Source of the DNA: Actinomycetota bacterium
GTDB lineage: Bacteria > Actinomycetota > UBA4738 > HRBIN12
Assembly: GCA_040881665.1 (NCBI GenBank)
Contig: JBBECT010000007.1
Coordinates: forward strand, 62,001-126,000
DNA: 64,000 nucleotides
Reading direction: 5' to 3'
Positions 1-7,273 of the stretch are shown in pieces; the first letter of the stretch is position 1, and each line of letters starts with the position of its first letter. The position numbers and the translations under genes were made by a program. The notes beneath the pieces were generated by a model that worked only from the letters and a program-made list of their open reading frames with translations, had not been told where the DNA came from and searched no databases.

Positions 1-2
1 AA

Positions 3-398
3 ACACCGAAAAGCGACACCACGTTGGCGAAGAGCAGACGCCTCGACAAACACGCGAGAGACGGGCTAGGTCAGATCCGCGAATGGCGGGAATGGTTGCA
101 GAACAATCTCGACCAAGCTAAGCGACCGCGCTCGGAGGATGGGTTGGGTCTGTTCGACATGAGGCCGCAGGCTGACGGACTGTTGCTCGTCGGCCGAAGA
201 CACAGGCTAGGGACTGACGCTCGCTCCCTCCGGCGTCAACAGGCTGAGGAGAGCCGCGTGACAATTCACACATACGACTGGCTGATCGAGAGCCTCAGGG
301 GGGCCTTGAGCTACGTAGGACCGCCTGGGGCCAACCCGCATCTGATTCATGACTTGCCCTCGTCTGATGGAGGAAGGACCGATGAGTCGAGGGGATAG
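3..398 (+). CDS. Shedu-like (DUF4263) protein, C-terminal part
   Basis: The reading frame is already open at the left edge, so the N-terminus is missing. The visible ~130 residues match the end of the Shedu/DUF4263 family by eye: a GQIREWREWL stretch, a GLLLVGRRHRL segment, and then a TYDWLIESLRG helix. In Shedu proteins the PD-(D/E)XK nuclease core lies in this C-terminal domain, with its acidic and lysine residues just before the QI..W segment; here they would fall outside the window. Shedu is a single-gene anti-phage system. The stop overlaps the start of the next gene by 17 bases, so the two are probably co-translated. The TTG at 24 is not the true start. Confidence 0.6.
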   Translation, partial: TPKSDTTLAKSRRLDKHARDGLGQIREWREWLQNNLDQAKRPRSEDGLGLFDMRPQADGLLLVGRRHRLGTDARSLRRQQAEESRVTIHTYDWLIESLRGALSYVGPPGANPHLIHDLPSSDGGRTDESRG

Positions 399-1332
399 AG
401 GGAAGCTGACGGACGAGCTATACACCACGTCGAGAACGTTCGCCCGGACTTCGATAACAGCCTACGAAGACGATCAAGACAGCGTCTTCCTCCTGCACGC
501 CGCCACAGCTCTCGAGCAACTCGCCAAAGCGTTCCTAGCATCCCAGCACCCTAGCTTGCTCATCGACAAGGACTTCGACGCCCTCTTGCATGTTGTGGGC
601 TTGCCGCAGGCGGCAAAGCGCCCTCCGTCAAGAATGAGAACAGTAGGCATGGAGACCGCCTTGCAGAGGTGCTCCCTATTCGCACCGGCGCTGATGCGAA
701 TGGACCGGGAGCTGAGCACACTCCGGGAGGTCCGCAACGGGCTAGTGCACCTAGGTCGGTCTGCTGAATCATCGTCAGAGGTGCTCCTTCCCTACCTCCA
801 GGCCACGGACATCCTTCTCGCTGAGCTGGCTCAGGGAAACAAGGCCGACTATTGGGGAGACTCCCATCCATTCGTTACGGCGACGCTTTCGGAGGCGGTG
901 GAATCCAACAGGGAGCAGGTCGAGCGGCTATTGAGCGACAGCAGGGCTGCGTTCACTCGTCGGTTCAAAGGCTCCGACCCTTCATGGAAGGAAGAAGTGG
1001 TCACGATCACCGTGTCAGGGTATGACCTCGACAGACTCGAGCGGCAGCTCTATGAGTGTCCAGCCTGCGGTAGTGACGCCCTCGCTGAAGGTCATATCGA
1101 GCCTGACTATGAATTCGACGAGGAAGTAGACGACGGTCAGTTCGTGGTCCACGCGGACTTGAAAGCGCTCTTCTTCTACCCCCAGAGGCTCCAGTGCAGG
1201 GTCTGCGGACTGCACCTGGACGGCCCACAGCAGATCGATGGCGCAGAAGTGCCTTCAAACTGGGAACTCCCCGACCCCAACCTCGACCAGCTCAATGCGT
1301 GGGAAGCGCGGTGGGCTGACGTGGACTACTAA
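382..1332 (+). CDS. HEPN-like protein with C-terminal zinc ribbon
   Basis: The 316-residue protein has an N-terminal helical region with the HEPN look (ALEQLAKAFL near residue 43, then R118-NGLV-H123). The latter fits the R-x4-6-H motif of HEPN ribonucleases. A C-terminal zinc ribbon is formed by CPAC (C226, C229) and CRVC (C272, C275). The start at 382 was chosen over the ATG at 349 because GGAGGAAGG lies just upstream of it. It overlaps the Shedu-like gene by 17 bases, which suggests translational coupling. HEPN proteins often act as RNases in abortive infection or toxin systems; that role here is inferred from the motif and neighbour. It could also be a non-catalytic HEPN scaffold. Confidence 0.55.
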   Translation: MSRGDRGKLTDELYTTSRTFARTSITAYEDDQDSVFLLHAATALEQLAKAFLASQHPSLLIDKDFDALLHVVGLPQAAKRPPSRMRTVGMETALQRCSLFAPALMRMDRELSTLREVRNGLVHLGRSAESSSEVLLPYLQATDILLAELAQGNKADYWGDSHPFVTATLSEAVESNREQVERLLSDSRAAFTRRFKGSDPSWKEEVVTITVSGYDLDRLERQLYECPACGSDALAEGHIEPDYEFDEEVDDGQFVVHADLKALFFYPQRLQCRVCGLHLDGPQQIDGAEVPSNWELPDPNLDQLNAWEARWADVDY

Positions 1333-1356
1333 GCCGATAGCGGCCCGAAACCCCTG

Positions 1357-2607
1357 TCACGGATGGCCACTCCCATTCCCTCCGTACGCCGCGCCGAGAG
1401 CGTCGGCTCCCGCTTCGGTCATCTTCTGCAGCACGTGTTGATACTGGTCCGCCGTGAAGCTCGAACTTGAGTGTCCCAACATCGCGCTCGCAACCTTCAC
1501 CTCGACACCCGCCTCGAGGAGCTGAGTCGCGGCCGCGTGTCGGAGTCCGTGGAGACTCAGGCTGCTGGGCAGTCCGGCGTTCTTGGCGATCCGCTTGAAG
1601 GCGTGGGTGAACCCGTCGGGATCGAGCGGTCCCCCGTCACCCCGATCGCACACCAGATCGGCTGTGGCCCATTCGCGGTCACTCCCGATGAGGAGCAAAC
1701 GGCGGCGCTGCTCGGCCCGGTGACGACGCAGGAACGCAACCAGCGCCGGCGGGATCGAGAGTCGGCGGTGGGCGTTCTCGGTTTTCGGCTCGACGAGCTC
1801 GAGCGGTTGACCCGATGCAGGACGCTGCAGCGCTCGCGAGATCGCCAGAGATCCACGTCCCTCGGACGGGAGATCGAAGTCCGACCATGCCAGGCCCAGC
1901 ACCTCACCGCGACGTGCACCCGTGAACGCCGCGATCGTCAACGGTGCGACCCACGGGGTTCCCTCGGCGCGCTGGAGAAGAGTACGCACCTGTTCGGCCG
2001 TCGGGGGTGTCACCTTGCGGCGCGAGCCAACGGGAGATCGCGAGACGCGCGCCACGTTGATGCTGATGAGCCCGGCTCCGGCCGCGTCCTGTAGCGCTCG
2101 ACCCATGAGCGCGCGAGCCTGCTTCTGACTCGACGCTGAGAGCCCGCGTGCAGCCATTGCGTCCATGACGCTGTTGATCTCGGCGGCTCGGACCTTCACC
2201 AGCCGCACACCCCCGATCGCTGGCACGATGTCGTTCGCGATGAGCTGTTCGTACCGTTGGGCGGTCCGCGGCCGAAGTTCCTTTCGCGCGATCCGATCCG
2301 CGAGCCACCGACGTAGGTAGTCACTGATCGTCTCGTCGCTCGGGATCGGATCCCCACCCTGGTCGAGCCTGCGGAGCTCCGCCTCGCGTGCCGCCTCCGC
2401 ATCCTTCTTCAACGCGAACCCCGCCTGCCACCGCTGGCGCCGTTCGGGCCGCGGCTCTGTGAGCGTTCCCCCGCACCGAGGGCAGAGTTCAGCCGGGCGA
2501 CGCTCCACCCATGTCCGCCGGGCGCACTCGTTGCAGCGCTGGGCGAGCTGATCGCCGAGATCCAGGTAGTACTCCCAAGTCGAGCGATGCCGGATGAAGT
2601 TCTTCAC
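1357..2607 (-). CDS. int: Tyrosine site-specific integrase with N-terminal zinc ribbon
   Basis: The 416-residue protein catalyses integration and excision of the element. The catalytic set is visible: R232 in GARRGEVLGL, K275, H353 and R356 in HGLRH, H379 in LGHSS, and nucleophile Y389. Residues ~90-170 look like the SAM-like core-binding domain. The N-terminus carries a C25-x2-C28 ... C42-x2-C45 zinc ribbon where an arm-binding domain is usual. The gene starts with GTG, and its first base is the last base of the upstream regulator's stop codon (TAGTG), so it is probably translationally coupled to that gene. Its 3' end faces the left edge of the window, where attL is expected. Confidence 0.9.
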   Translation of the reverse strand: MKNFIRHRSTWEYYLDLGDQLAQRCNECARRTWVERRPAELCPRCGGTLTEPRPERRQRWQAGFALKKDAEAAREAELRRLDQGGDPIPSDETISDYLRRWLADRIARKELRPRTAQRYEQLIANDIVPAIGGVRLVKVRAAEINSVMDAMAARGLSASSQKQARALMGRALQDAAGAGLISINVARVSRSPVGSRRKVTPPTAEQVRTLLQRAEGTPWVAPLTIAAFTGARRGEVLGLAWSDFDLPSEGRGSLAISRALQRPASGQPLELVEPKTENAHRRLSIPPALVAFLRRHRAEQRRRLLLIGSDREWATADLVCDRGDGGPLDPDGFTHAFKRIAKNAGLPSSLSLHGLRHAAATQLLEAGVEVKVASAMLGHSSSSFTADQYQHVLQKMTEAGADALGAAYGGNGSGHP

Positions 2608-3365
2608 TACGGCTCCTCTCCTTCTTCAGGTTGCGCAGCGTCGCGCTTCCCCGCCACGGTCCCTCGGAATGTCAGTGGGTATCGACGACCACGCTCATCG
2701 CGGCGCGGGTCCTGCCACGGATCCTCCCCCACCTCCTCGAGCAGTCCCTTGCGGCGTGCACGGCGCACGTGTTCAGTGGCCTGCTGAGTCGAAAGACCGA
2801 ACAGCTCTGCGATGTGCTTGCTCGTGGACAACCCGCTGTTGTGAGCGAACCTCCACGCCTTCGCGATCGCTTCATAGTGCTCCATCGAGTAGATGGGGGG
2901 CCGACCACGTCGAGGCTCAGAGACGACGGGTTCGATCAATCTGTCGATCCCAGCGTCCTTGAACGCCTGTCCCCGACTGGCGTAGTCGACAAAGAAGTCA
3001 CCGACGTCCTCACGTTCGGGGATGTCCAGATTTCGCCGGACCTGCTCGCGCCGCCACATTCTTAGGGCGAGATCGACCTCATCCGCGACAAGACGCTTTG
3101 CCTCCTCGATCAACTTGCCAGCGGGCACCTCTTTGATCACCGATGCGGTGACGCCTCGCTGGACGTCGTCCGGACCCGGAAAGTTGCGGAACCCGACATC
3201 GAAGGACCCGCGAAGGTAGCCCCGCACATCGAAGCCAATCGCGACAACCGCGCCTCGCACAAGTCCGAGGCGAACTGCGACAAGCCATTTTCGGCCTCGA
3301 CGGTCCTCCCACTCGATTGGCACCTCCCCGAGATCCGTCACCCCATGACCGTAGTGTTTCACCAT
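2607..3365 (-). CDS. Putative regulator with C-terminal helix-turn-helix
   Basis: This 252-residue protein is not assigned to a named family. Residues ~165-210 read as a helix-turn-helix (SGLSTSKHIAELFGLS followed by a basic recognition-like helix), and a GRPPIYS motif precedes it. The N-terminal half is a mixed alpha/beta region of unknown role. It lies directly upstream of the integrase with a 1-base overlap and is transcribed divergently from the XRE/excisionase operon. It is therefore a good candidate for the regulator of integration or lysogeny, possibly acting at the palindrome 57 bases upstream. That role is inferred from position only. Confidence 0.55.
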   Translation of the reverse strand: MVKHYGHGVTDLGEVPIEWEDRRGRKWLVAVRLGLVRGAVVAIGFDVRGYLRGSFDVGFRNFPGPDDVQRGVTASVIKEVPAGKLIEEAKRLVADEVDLALRMWRREQVRRNLDIPEREDVGDFFVDYASRGQAFKDAGIDRLIEPVVSEPRRGRPPIYSMEHYEAIAKAWRFAHNSGLSTSKHIAELFGLSTQQATEHVRRARRKGLLEEVGEDPWQDPRRDERGRRYPLTFRGTVAGKRDAAQPEEGEEP

Positions 3366-3421
3366 TCACTATGCAAGGGCGGCGCAAGATTAGACCACGC
3401 TACAAGCCTCTGAGTAGGTAC

Positions 3422-3442
3422 TATGGTGTAAGGTACACCATA
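3422..3442. promoter_or_regulatory. Perfect 9-bp inverted repeat, probable operator
   Basis: TATGGTGTA, a 3-base AGG spacer, then TACACCATA form a perfect dyad. It lies in the only sizeable divergent intergenic region of the element, between the int regulator (start 3365, minus) and the XRE gene (start 3494, plus). This is where a lysogeny-type switch would sit. Either flanking HTH protein could be the ligand. Confidence 0.6.
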
Positions 3443-3493
3443 ACGCGGCCCTCTACTGTTGAAAGCCCCCGGCGAGGGATCCACTCTCTCCGC

Positions 3494-3733
3494 ATGGTTA
3501 CTTCGATAGACGACCTTGCCGAATTGCAGGCAATCCACGACTTGATCCGAAGCGGTGGCGCCCGCGCGCTTCGCGTCCGTGCCGGAAGGTCGCTCGGTGA
3601 GCTCGGACGCAGCATCGGAACCGACGCCTCGCAGATCAGCCGTTGGGAAACAGGCCGAACGATGCCACGCCCGGCAAATGCGAAGCGTTATGCGGCGGCG
3701 TTGCGCGTTCTCGGGTGGGAGCGCCTGCCATGA
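3494..3733 (+). CDS. XRE-family helix-turn-helix regulator
   Basis: The 79-residue protein is a single Cro/C1-type HTH domain. RAGRSLGELGRSIGTD and ASQISRWETGR form the two helices plus the ISRWE(T)G signature, and MPRPANAKRYAAAL closes the fold. There is no separate oligomerisation domain. The ATG at 3494 was chosen because it begins just before the conserved fold; the longer frame from 3317 would run through the operator. It is the first gene of a plus-strand chain (XRE, excisionase, 131-residue protein, primase) in which each gene overlaps the next. It probably controls that operon through the palindrome at 3422-3442. Confidence 0.75.
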   Translation: MVTSIDDLAELQAIHDLIRSGGARALRVRAGRSLGELGRSIGTDASQISRWETGRTMPRPANAKRYAAALRVLGWERLP

Positions 3734-3942
3734 ACCTCGCAGAACTCCGCGAGAGCGGTCTTGCAACGATTTCCATCGAGCAGGCCGTGGAGCCGGGCCT
3801 TCTGCACCTTTCGCGCGGCCTCGGCTACAGGTTGGCGCGCAGTGGACAATTGCCCGGCGCAATTCGCCTTGGTCGCCGCTGGAGGGTATCGGTGCCAGCT
3901 CTCATTCGCGCGCTCGAGAGAGATAGCGAGGCGGCCAGGTGA
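3730..3942 (+). CDS. xis: Excisionase-like DNA-binding protein
   Basis: The 70-residue protein resembles the excisionase/MerR-type winged HTH (HTH_17). It has a helix entered by SRGLGYRLARSGQLPG, then AIRLGRRWRVSVPALI, which is the usual strand-turn-helix that ends such domains. These proteins act as recombination directionality factors or as small regulators. The start ATG overlaps the stop of the XRE gene (ATGA), and its own stop overlaps the next start. It sits across the operator from the integrase, the usual place for an excisionase. Confidence 0.7.
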   Translation: MNLAELRESGLATISIEQAVEPGLLHLSRGLGYRLARSGQLPGAIRLGRRWRVSVPALIRALERDSEAAR

Positions 3943-4334
3943 GAACAACAATCCTGGAGCGAGTCGCGGAATACCGAACGACGAGTCGCAGGATCGTGTC
4001 GGCACCGTCATCGTTGAAGAAGCGCTGCCAGGTTCTGCTCGAACTTGTCGCAGCGCTCGCGGATGAAGACGACGAAGCTACGCGTGAATGGTGCCGCCAG
4101 GCGATATGGGAGGAGTCGCGGGCGTTCCTGGGGCTCGGGGATCCGGAGCCCGCTGGCGGTCCTAGCGATCCTTGGGCACGGAAGCAACGAGCGATCCGCG
4201 CGGAGGGGTTCTCTACCTGCCCGAGGTGCGCGGCAAGGATCGCAACCGACGAGGAACTGCGCCGTCTCAGCGTCTCGTGGGTGCGCTGGGCACAGGAGAC
4301 CTCAGCGCGGGAGAGGGCGGTGCGCGATGCGTGA
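3939..4334 (+). CDS. Small element protein with CxxC motif, unknown function
   Basis: The 131-residue protein was not recognised. The N-terminal half is helical (ERVAEYRTTSRRIV; LLELVAALADEDDEATREW). Residues ~95-100 contain a single CPRC pair, which may bind zinc only as a dimer or with other ligands. It starts with GTG overlapping the excisionase stop by 4 bases and ends 8 bases inside the primase gene. It is thus translated as part of the replication operon and may be a primase accessory protein; this is inference from position. Confidence 0.5.
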   Translation: MRTTILERVAEYRTTSRRIVSAPSSLKKRCQVLLELVAALADEDDEATREWCRQAIWEESRAFLGLGDPEPAGGPSDPWARKQRAIRAEGFSTCPRCAARIATDEELRRLSVSWVRWAQETSARERAVRDA

Positions 4335-6186
4335 CATATCCGAGATCGCGATCGAGGCCTACTCTCCGGCGGCCGTGGCGGAGGAGCTGGTCGTCCCGCC
4401 TCCGTCCAACCCGATGGCTGTCGCCAGCATGTTCCTTGAGAACGACTACACCAAGAACGGTACGGTGCTCCTCCGCCACCACCGGAACACCTTCCACGGC
4501 TACGACGGGGTGAGCTGGCCGGAAATCGAAGAAGCACGCCTTCGGGCTGACGTGTATCAGTGGCTCGCTCCAGCGAAGTACTGGAAGACCACCTCGAAGC
4601 TGCCCGAGCTCGTGGAATTCGAACCCACTCAGCGAAAGATTCGCGACTTGATCGAGGCGATCAAGGCACACTGTCACCTCGACGGTCACGTTGCACCGCC
4701 GGCATGGCTTGACGGCACCACCGACGTCGACGTCGTGCCGATGGCGAATGGGCTACTGAGCGTCGGGACGCGCGAGCTCCTGCCGCATACGCCTGACTAC
4801 TTCTCACCCTACGTGCTGCCCTTTGACTACAAACCGAATGAGCCGAATCCGTCCCGGTGGCTCGCATTCCTTGAGGAGCTATGGCCCGATGAGCCGAATT
4901 CGCGCGAGACGCTCGCGGAGATCGTCGGCTACATCCTCGGGGGTGGAACGGCGCTGCAGAAGATCTTTCTCGTGGTCGGGCCGAAGCGCTCCGGCAAGGG
5001 CACGATCGGCCGCGTACTGACCGGGTTGCTGGGCTCGCACAACGTCGCCGCTCCCACCCTGTCGGGCATGACCACGAACTTCGGCCTCCAGCCGCTGATC
5101 GGACGACCCCTGGCCCTCGTTAGCGACGCGCGACTCGGAACGCGAGCCGACGCGTCGGTTGCGGTCGAGCGGCTCCTATCGGTGTCGGGCGAAGACTCGA
5201 TCACTATCGACCGCAAGTACCGCGACCCTTGGACAGGCCGACTACCGAGCAGGTTCCTGGTGATGACGAACGAGATCCCGAGGTTCACAGACTCCTCCGG
5301 TGCCCTCGCCTCCCGGTTCGTCATCCTGACCATGTCCAAGTCGTTTCTCGGTTGTGAGGACCCGATGTTGACGGACCGGCTCCTGGCCGAGTCGCCGGGC
5401 ATCCTCAACTGGGCCCTCGACGGTCTTGAGCGACTGCAGGGCCGCGGCTACTTCGAGCAGCCTGCTTCGGCCGCGTCGGCCCTCGAGCGCCTCGAAGACC
5501 TAGCGTCGCCGGTCGGTGCGTTCGTCCGGGATTGCTGCGTGGTCGACTCGGCCCAAGAGGTCACGAAGGACGCGCTGTGGTCGGCCTGGAAGGACTGGTG
5601 CGCGGATCAGGGGCGGGATCGACCGGGGACCAAGGCAGTGTTCTTCCGGGACCTCGCCGCCGCATACCCGGGTATTCGGGCACACCGGAGACGCGAGGCG
5701 AGTTCCCGCGTCCACGTGTACTCGGGGATCGGACTCCGTGGTCCCGATGATCCAGACGAAGAGTGGGCACAACAAGGAAGTGAACCTCTGACCACCCCTG
5801 ACCAGGGCCATGAACAGCGGGAGCCCGTTGTCCCGCATAGAACCGCGGTCAGGGGTCCGGACCCGATCGAGACGATGCAAACTCCAAGCTCAGAGGGGGT
5901 GGTCAGGGGTGGTCGGGGGTCGGACGCACTGTATCCGTCCGACGAGGCACGGGTCCGGGTCGACCCTGCCTCCAACGACCCACACGTCGTCGTTCCTGGT
6001 GAGCAGGACCTCGTCCAGTACCAAGAGCCCGACTCGAGGCCCTCCGGGACCCTCGAGGTCACCCCACCGTGGAGGCTCACCGGCGATGATTCCGAAGCCT
6101 ACGAGACCCTTGAGCGATACCTTGGCCCGCTCTCATTCGACGCCACGGATGGCGGTCGAACCAGGATTGCGGAGCCAATCTCATGA
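4327..6186 (+). CDS. D5-type primase/SF3 helicase (P4-like replication protein)
   Basis: The 619-residue protein matches the D5_N plus SF3 helicase architecture of plasmid, phage and satellite replication proteins. The Walker A loop is GPKRSGKGT (~218-226), and the sensor segment is VMTNEIPRF followed by GALASRF. The N-terminal polymerase-type primase domain of P4 alpha is absent, so priming may come from the host. The last ~150 residues are low-complexity and contain the DNA repeats listed separately. The start at 4327 overlaps the preceding gene by 8 bases; a longer frame from 4045 would lie almost wholly inside that gene and is rejected. It probably unwinds the element's origin after excision. 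Confidence 0.8.
   Translation: MRDISEIAIEAYSPAAVAEELVVPPPSNPMAVASMFLENDYTKNGTVLLRHHRNTFHGYDGVSWPEIEEARLRADVYQWLAPAKYWKTTSKLPELVEFEPTQRKIRDLIEAIKAHCHLDGHVAPPAWLDGTTDVDVVPMANGLLSVGTRELLPHTPDYFSPYVLPFDYKPNEPNPSRWLAFLEELWPDEPNSRETLAEIVGYILGGGTALQKIFLVVGPKRSGKGTIGRVLTGLLGSHNVAAPTLSGMTTNFGLQPLIGRPLALVSDARLGTRADASVAVERLLSVSGEDSITIDRKYRDPWTGRLPSRFLVMTNEIPRFTDSSGALASRFVILTMSKSFLGCEDPMLTDRLLAESPGILNWALDGLERLQGRGYFEQPASAASALERLEDLASPVGAFVRDCCVVDSAQEVTKDALWSAWKDWCADQGRDRPGTKAVFFRDLAAAYPGIRAHRRREASSRVHVYSGIGLRGPDDPDEEWAQQGSEPLTTPDQGHEQREPVVPHRTAVRGPDPIETMQTPSSEGVVRGGRGSDALYPSDEARVRVDPASNDPHVVVPGEQDLVQYQEPDSRPSGTLEVTPPWRLTGDDSEAYETLERYLGPLSFDATDGGRTRIAEPIS
5784..5920. repeat. Five-copy decamer array (GGTCAGGGGT), candidate iterons
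   Basis: The decamer GGTCAGGGGT or a one-mismatch copy occurs five times: a tandem pair on the minus strand (5784-5793 GGTCAGAGGT, 5794-5803 exact), one plus copy (5847-5856 exact), and a tandem plus pair (5901-5910 exact, 5911-5920 GGTCGGGGGT). The gaps are 43 and 44 bases, so the layout is symmetric about the single copy. It lies in the low-complexity 3' end of the replication gene, where the protein sequence tolerates repeats. This resembles an iteron origin; function is inferred. Confidence 0.6.
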
Positions 6187-6188
6187 TC

Positions 6189-6214
6189 GCGGCGGCCCGT
6201 CCGGGCCCGGCCGC
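6189..6214. terminator. GC-rich hairpin after the primase gene
   Basis: GCGGCGGCCC, a GTCC loop, and GGGCCCGGCCGC form a strong stem with a two-base bulge just after the primase stop. There is no T-tract, so it may be a weak or Rho-assisted terminator, or only an mRNA-stabilising hairpin. The rest of the gap to 6352 shows no gene. Confidence 0.35.
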
Positions 6215-6352
6215 GACCCCTCGGCACCCCACCTTGCCCCGCGACCCATCGGAGCAGCGAACTACGAATTCGTCGGGCATTCCATCGCCGCAGGTCGCGG
6301 GGGTCGGAATTGCCCCGTGTCAACGGCGGGTCAACGACCCAGGTGCCGCAGC

Positions 6353-7273
6353 ATGAGCGCCCGGTGCAGGGCCCACAGTTCCCGCTCAGGCGACCCGTGC
6401 AAGGCGTATGCGATGGCTGGCACGACCGTCTGTGCTGCCCACGGGGGCAAGGCTCCTCAAGTCCGGCTGGCCGCGCGTCGCCGCTTGGCCGGGCAAGACG
6501 CGGCTCGGATGCTGGCCGATGTGCAGGTCCAGCCGGTCGACGATCCAATCATCGAGCTCCAGGCGTTGGCCGGCGAGGCATTGGCCTTGAAGTCGTTCTT
6601 CGCCGACCGGGTGGCAGCCATCGAGCGCACCTCCTCGGCGGAGGATCGCGTGGGGCTCGACACCCTCGCCCAGCTGAAGACGATCAACGCTGCAGCAGTG
6701 ACGGTCATGCGCGATGCCCGGGCGAGGCAGGATCTCGACGCCGTGCTCGGCGCGTCCGATCGCATTCTCTCCCAGCTCCGCGACCAGGGGCGGCTCCTGG
6801 CCAGCCTGAGCCAACCGCCGCAGGTGCAGGCCGAGTTGGATCTCTACCTCGCGGCTCTCGATCGAAGCGAGCGCTTCCTGCGCGATCTCGCGGCCCTGGG
6901 CCTGGACGAACGCCGTGTGCGCCTCGCCGAGCGGCAGGGGGAACTGGTAGCCGACGTGTTGCGTGCGTCGATGGCCGCAGTCCTGGTCCTGGTCCGCGAG
7001 TCCCTTGCCGCCGGCACCTTCACGCCAGAACGCCTCGAACAGATCGAACGCGAGGAGGCCCCGGCGATCATGCGGGGAAAGCTCCTCCTGGCACTTCCCT
7101 CGGGCCATCCCCGTCCGTCCGGTTCGGCCGAAGGCGAGCGGGCGAAGGAGCGGCAGCGCGAGCACGGGGCAACCGCACCCGGGCGACCCGCAGACAACAC
7201 TGGCGACCGTTCGTCGCAAGTGTCCCGCTCCTACGAGGAACGCACGGACGTGAAGGTCGGATCCGATGGCTGA
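6353..7273 (+). CDS. Small-terminase-like protein with HGG zinc finger
   Basis: The 306-residue protein begins with a compact Cys/His cluster: C5, H8, C16, C27, H30 followed by GGKAPQVR. Such 'C..HGG' fingers are common at the start of phage small-terminase-like and related phage proteins. The middle (~60-230) is long and helical, probably coiled-coil, as expected for a protein that forms an oligomeric ring. It overlaps the large terminase start by 8 bases. The start at 6353 was taken because the homologous finger begins there; the frame from 5810 overlaps the primase. The terminase-small role is inferred from the neighbour and finger, not from a recognised family. Confidence 0.5.
   Translation: MSARCRAHSSRSGDPCKAYAMAGTTVCAAHGGKAPQVRLAARRRLAGQDAARMLADVQVQPVDDPIIELQALAGEALALKSFFADRVAAIERTSSAEDRVGLDTLAQLKTINAAAVTVMRDARARQDLDAVLGASDRILSQLRDQGRLLASLSQPPQVQAELDLYLAALDRSERFLRDLAALGLDERRVRLAERQGELVADVLRASMAAVLVLVRESLAAGTFTPERLEQIEREEAPAIMRGKLLLALPSGHPRPSGSAEGERAKERQREHGATAPGRPADNTGDRSSQVSRSYEERTDVKVGSDG

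Noticed and set aside
4045-4326. Longer start for the primase gene
   Set aside because: It would lie almost wholly inside the preceding 131-residue gene in another frame, and the protein there is not like the family.
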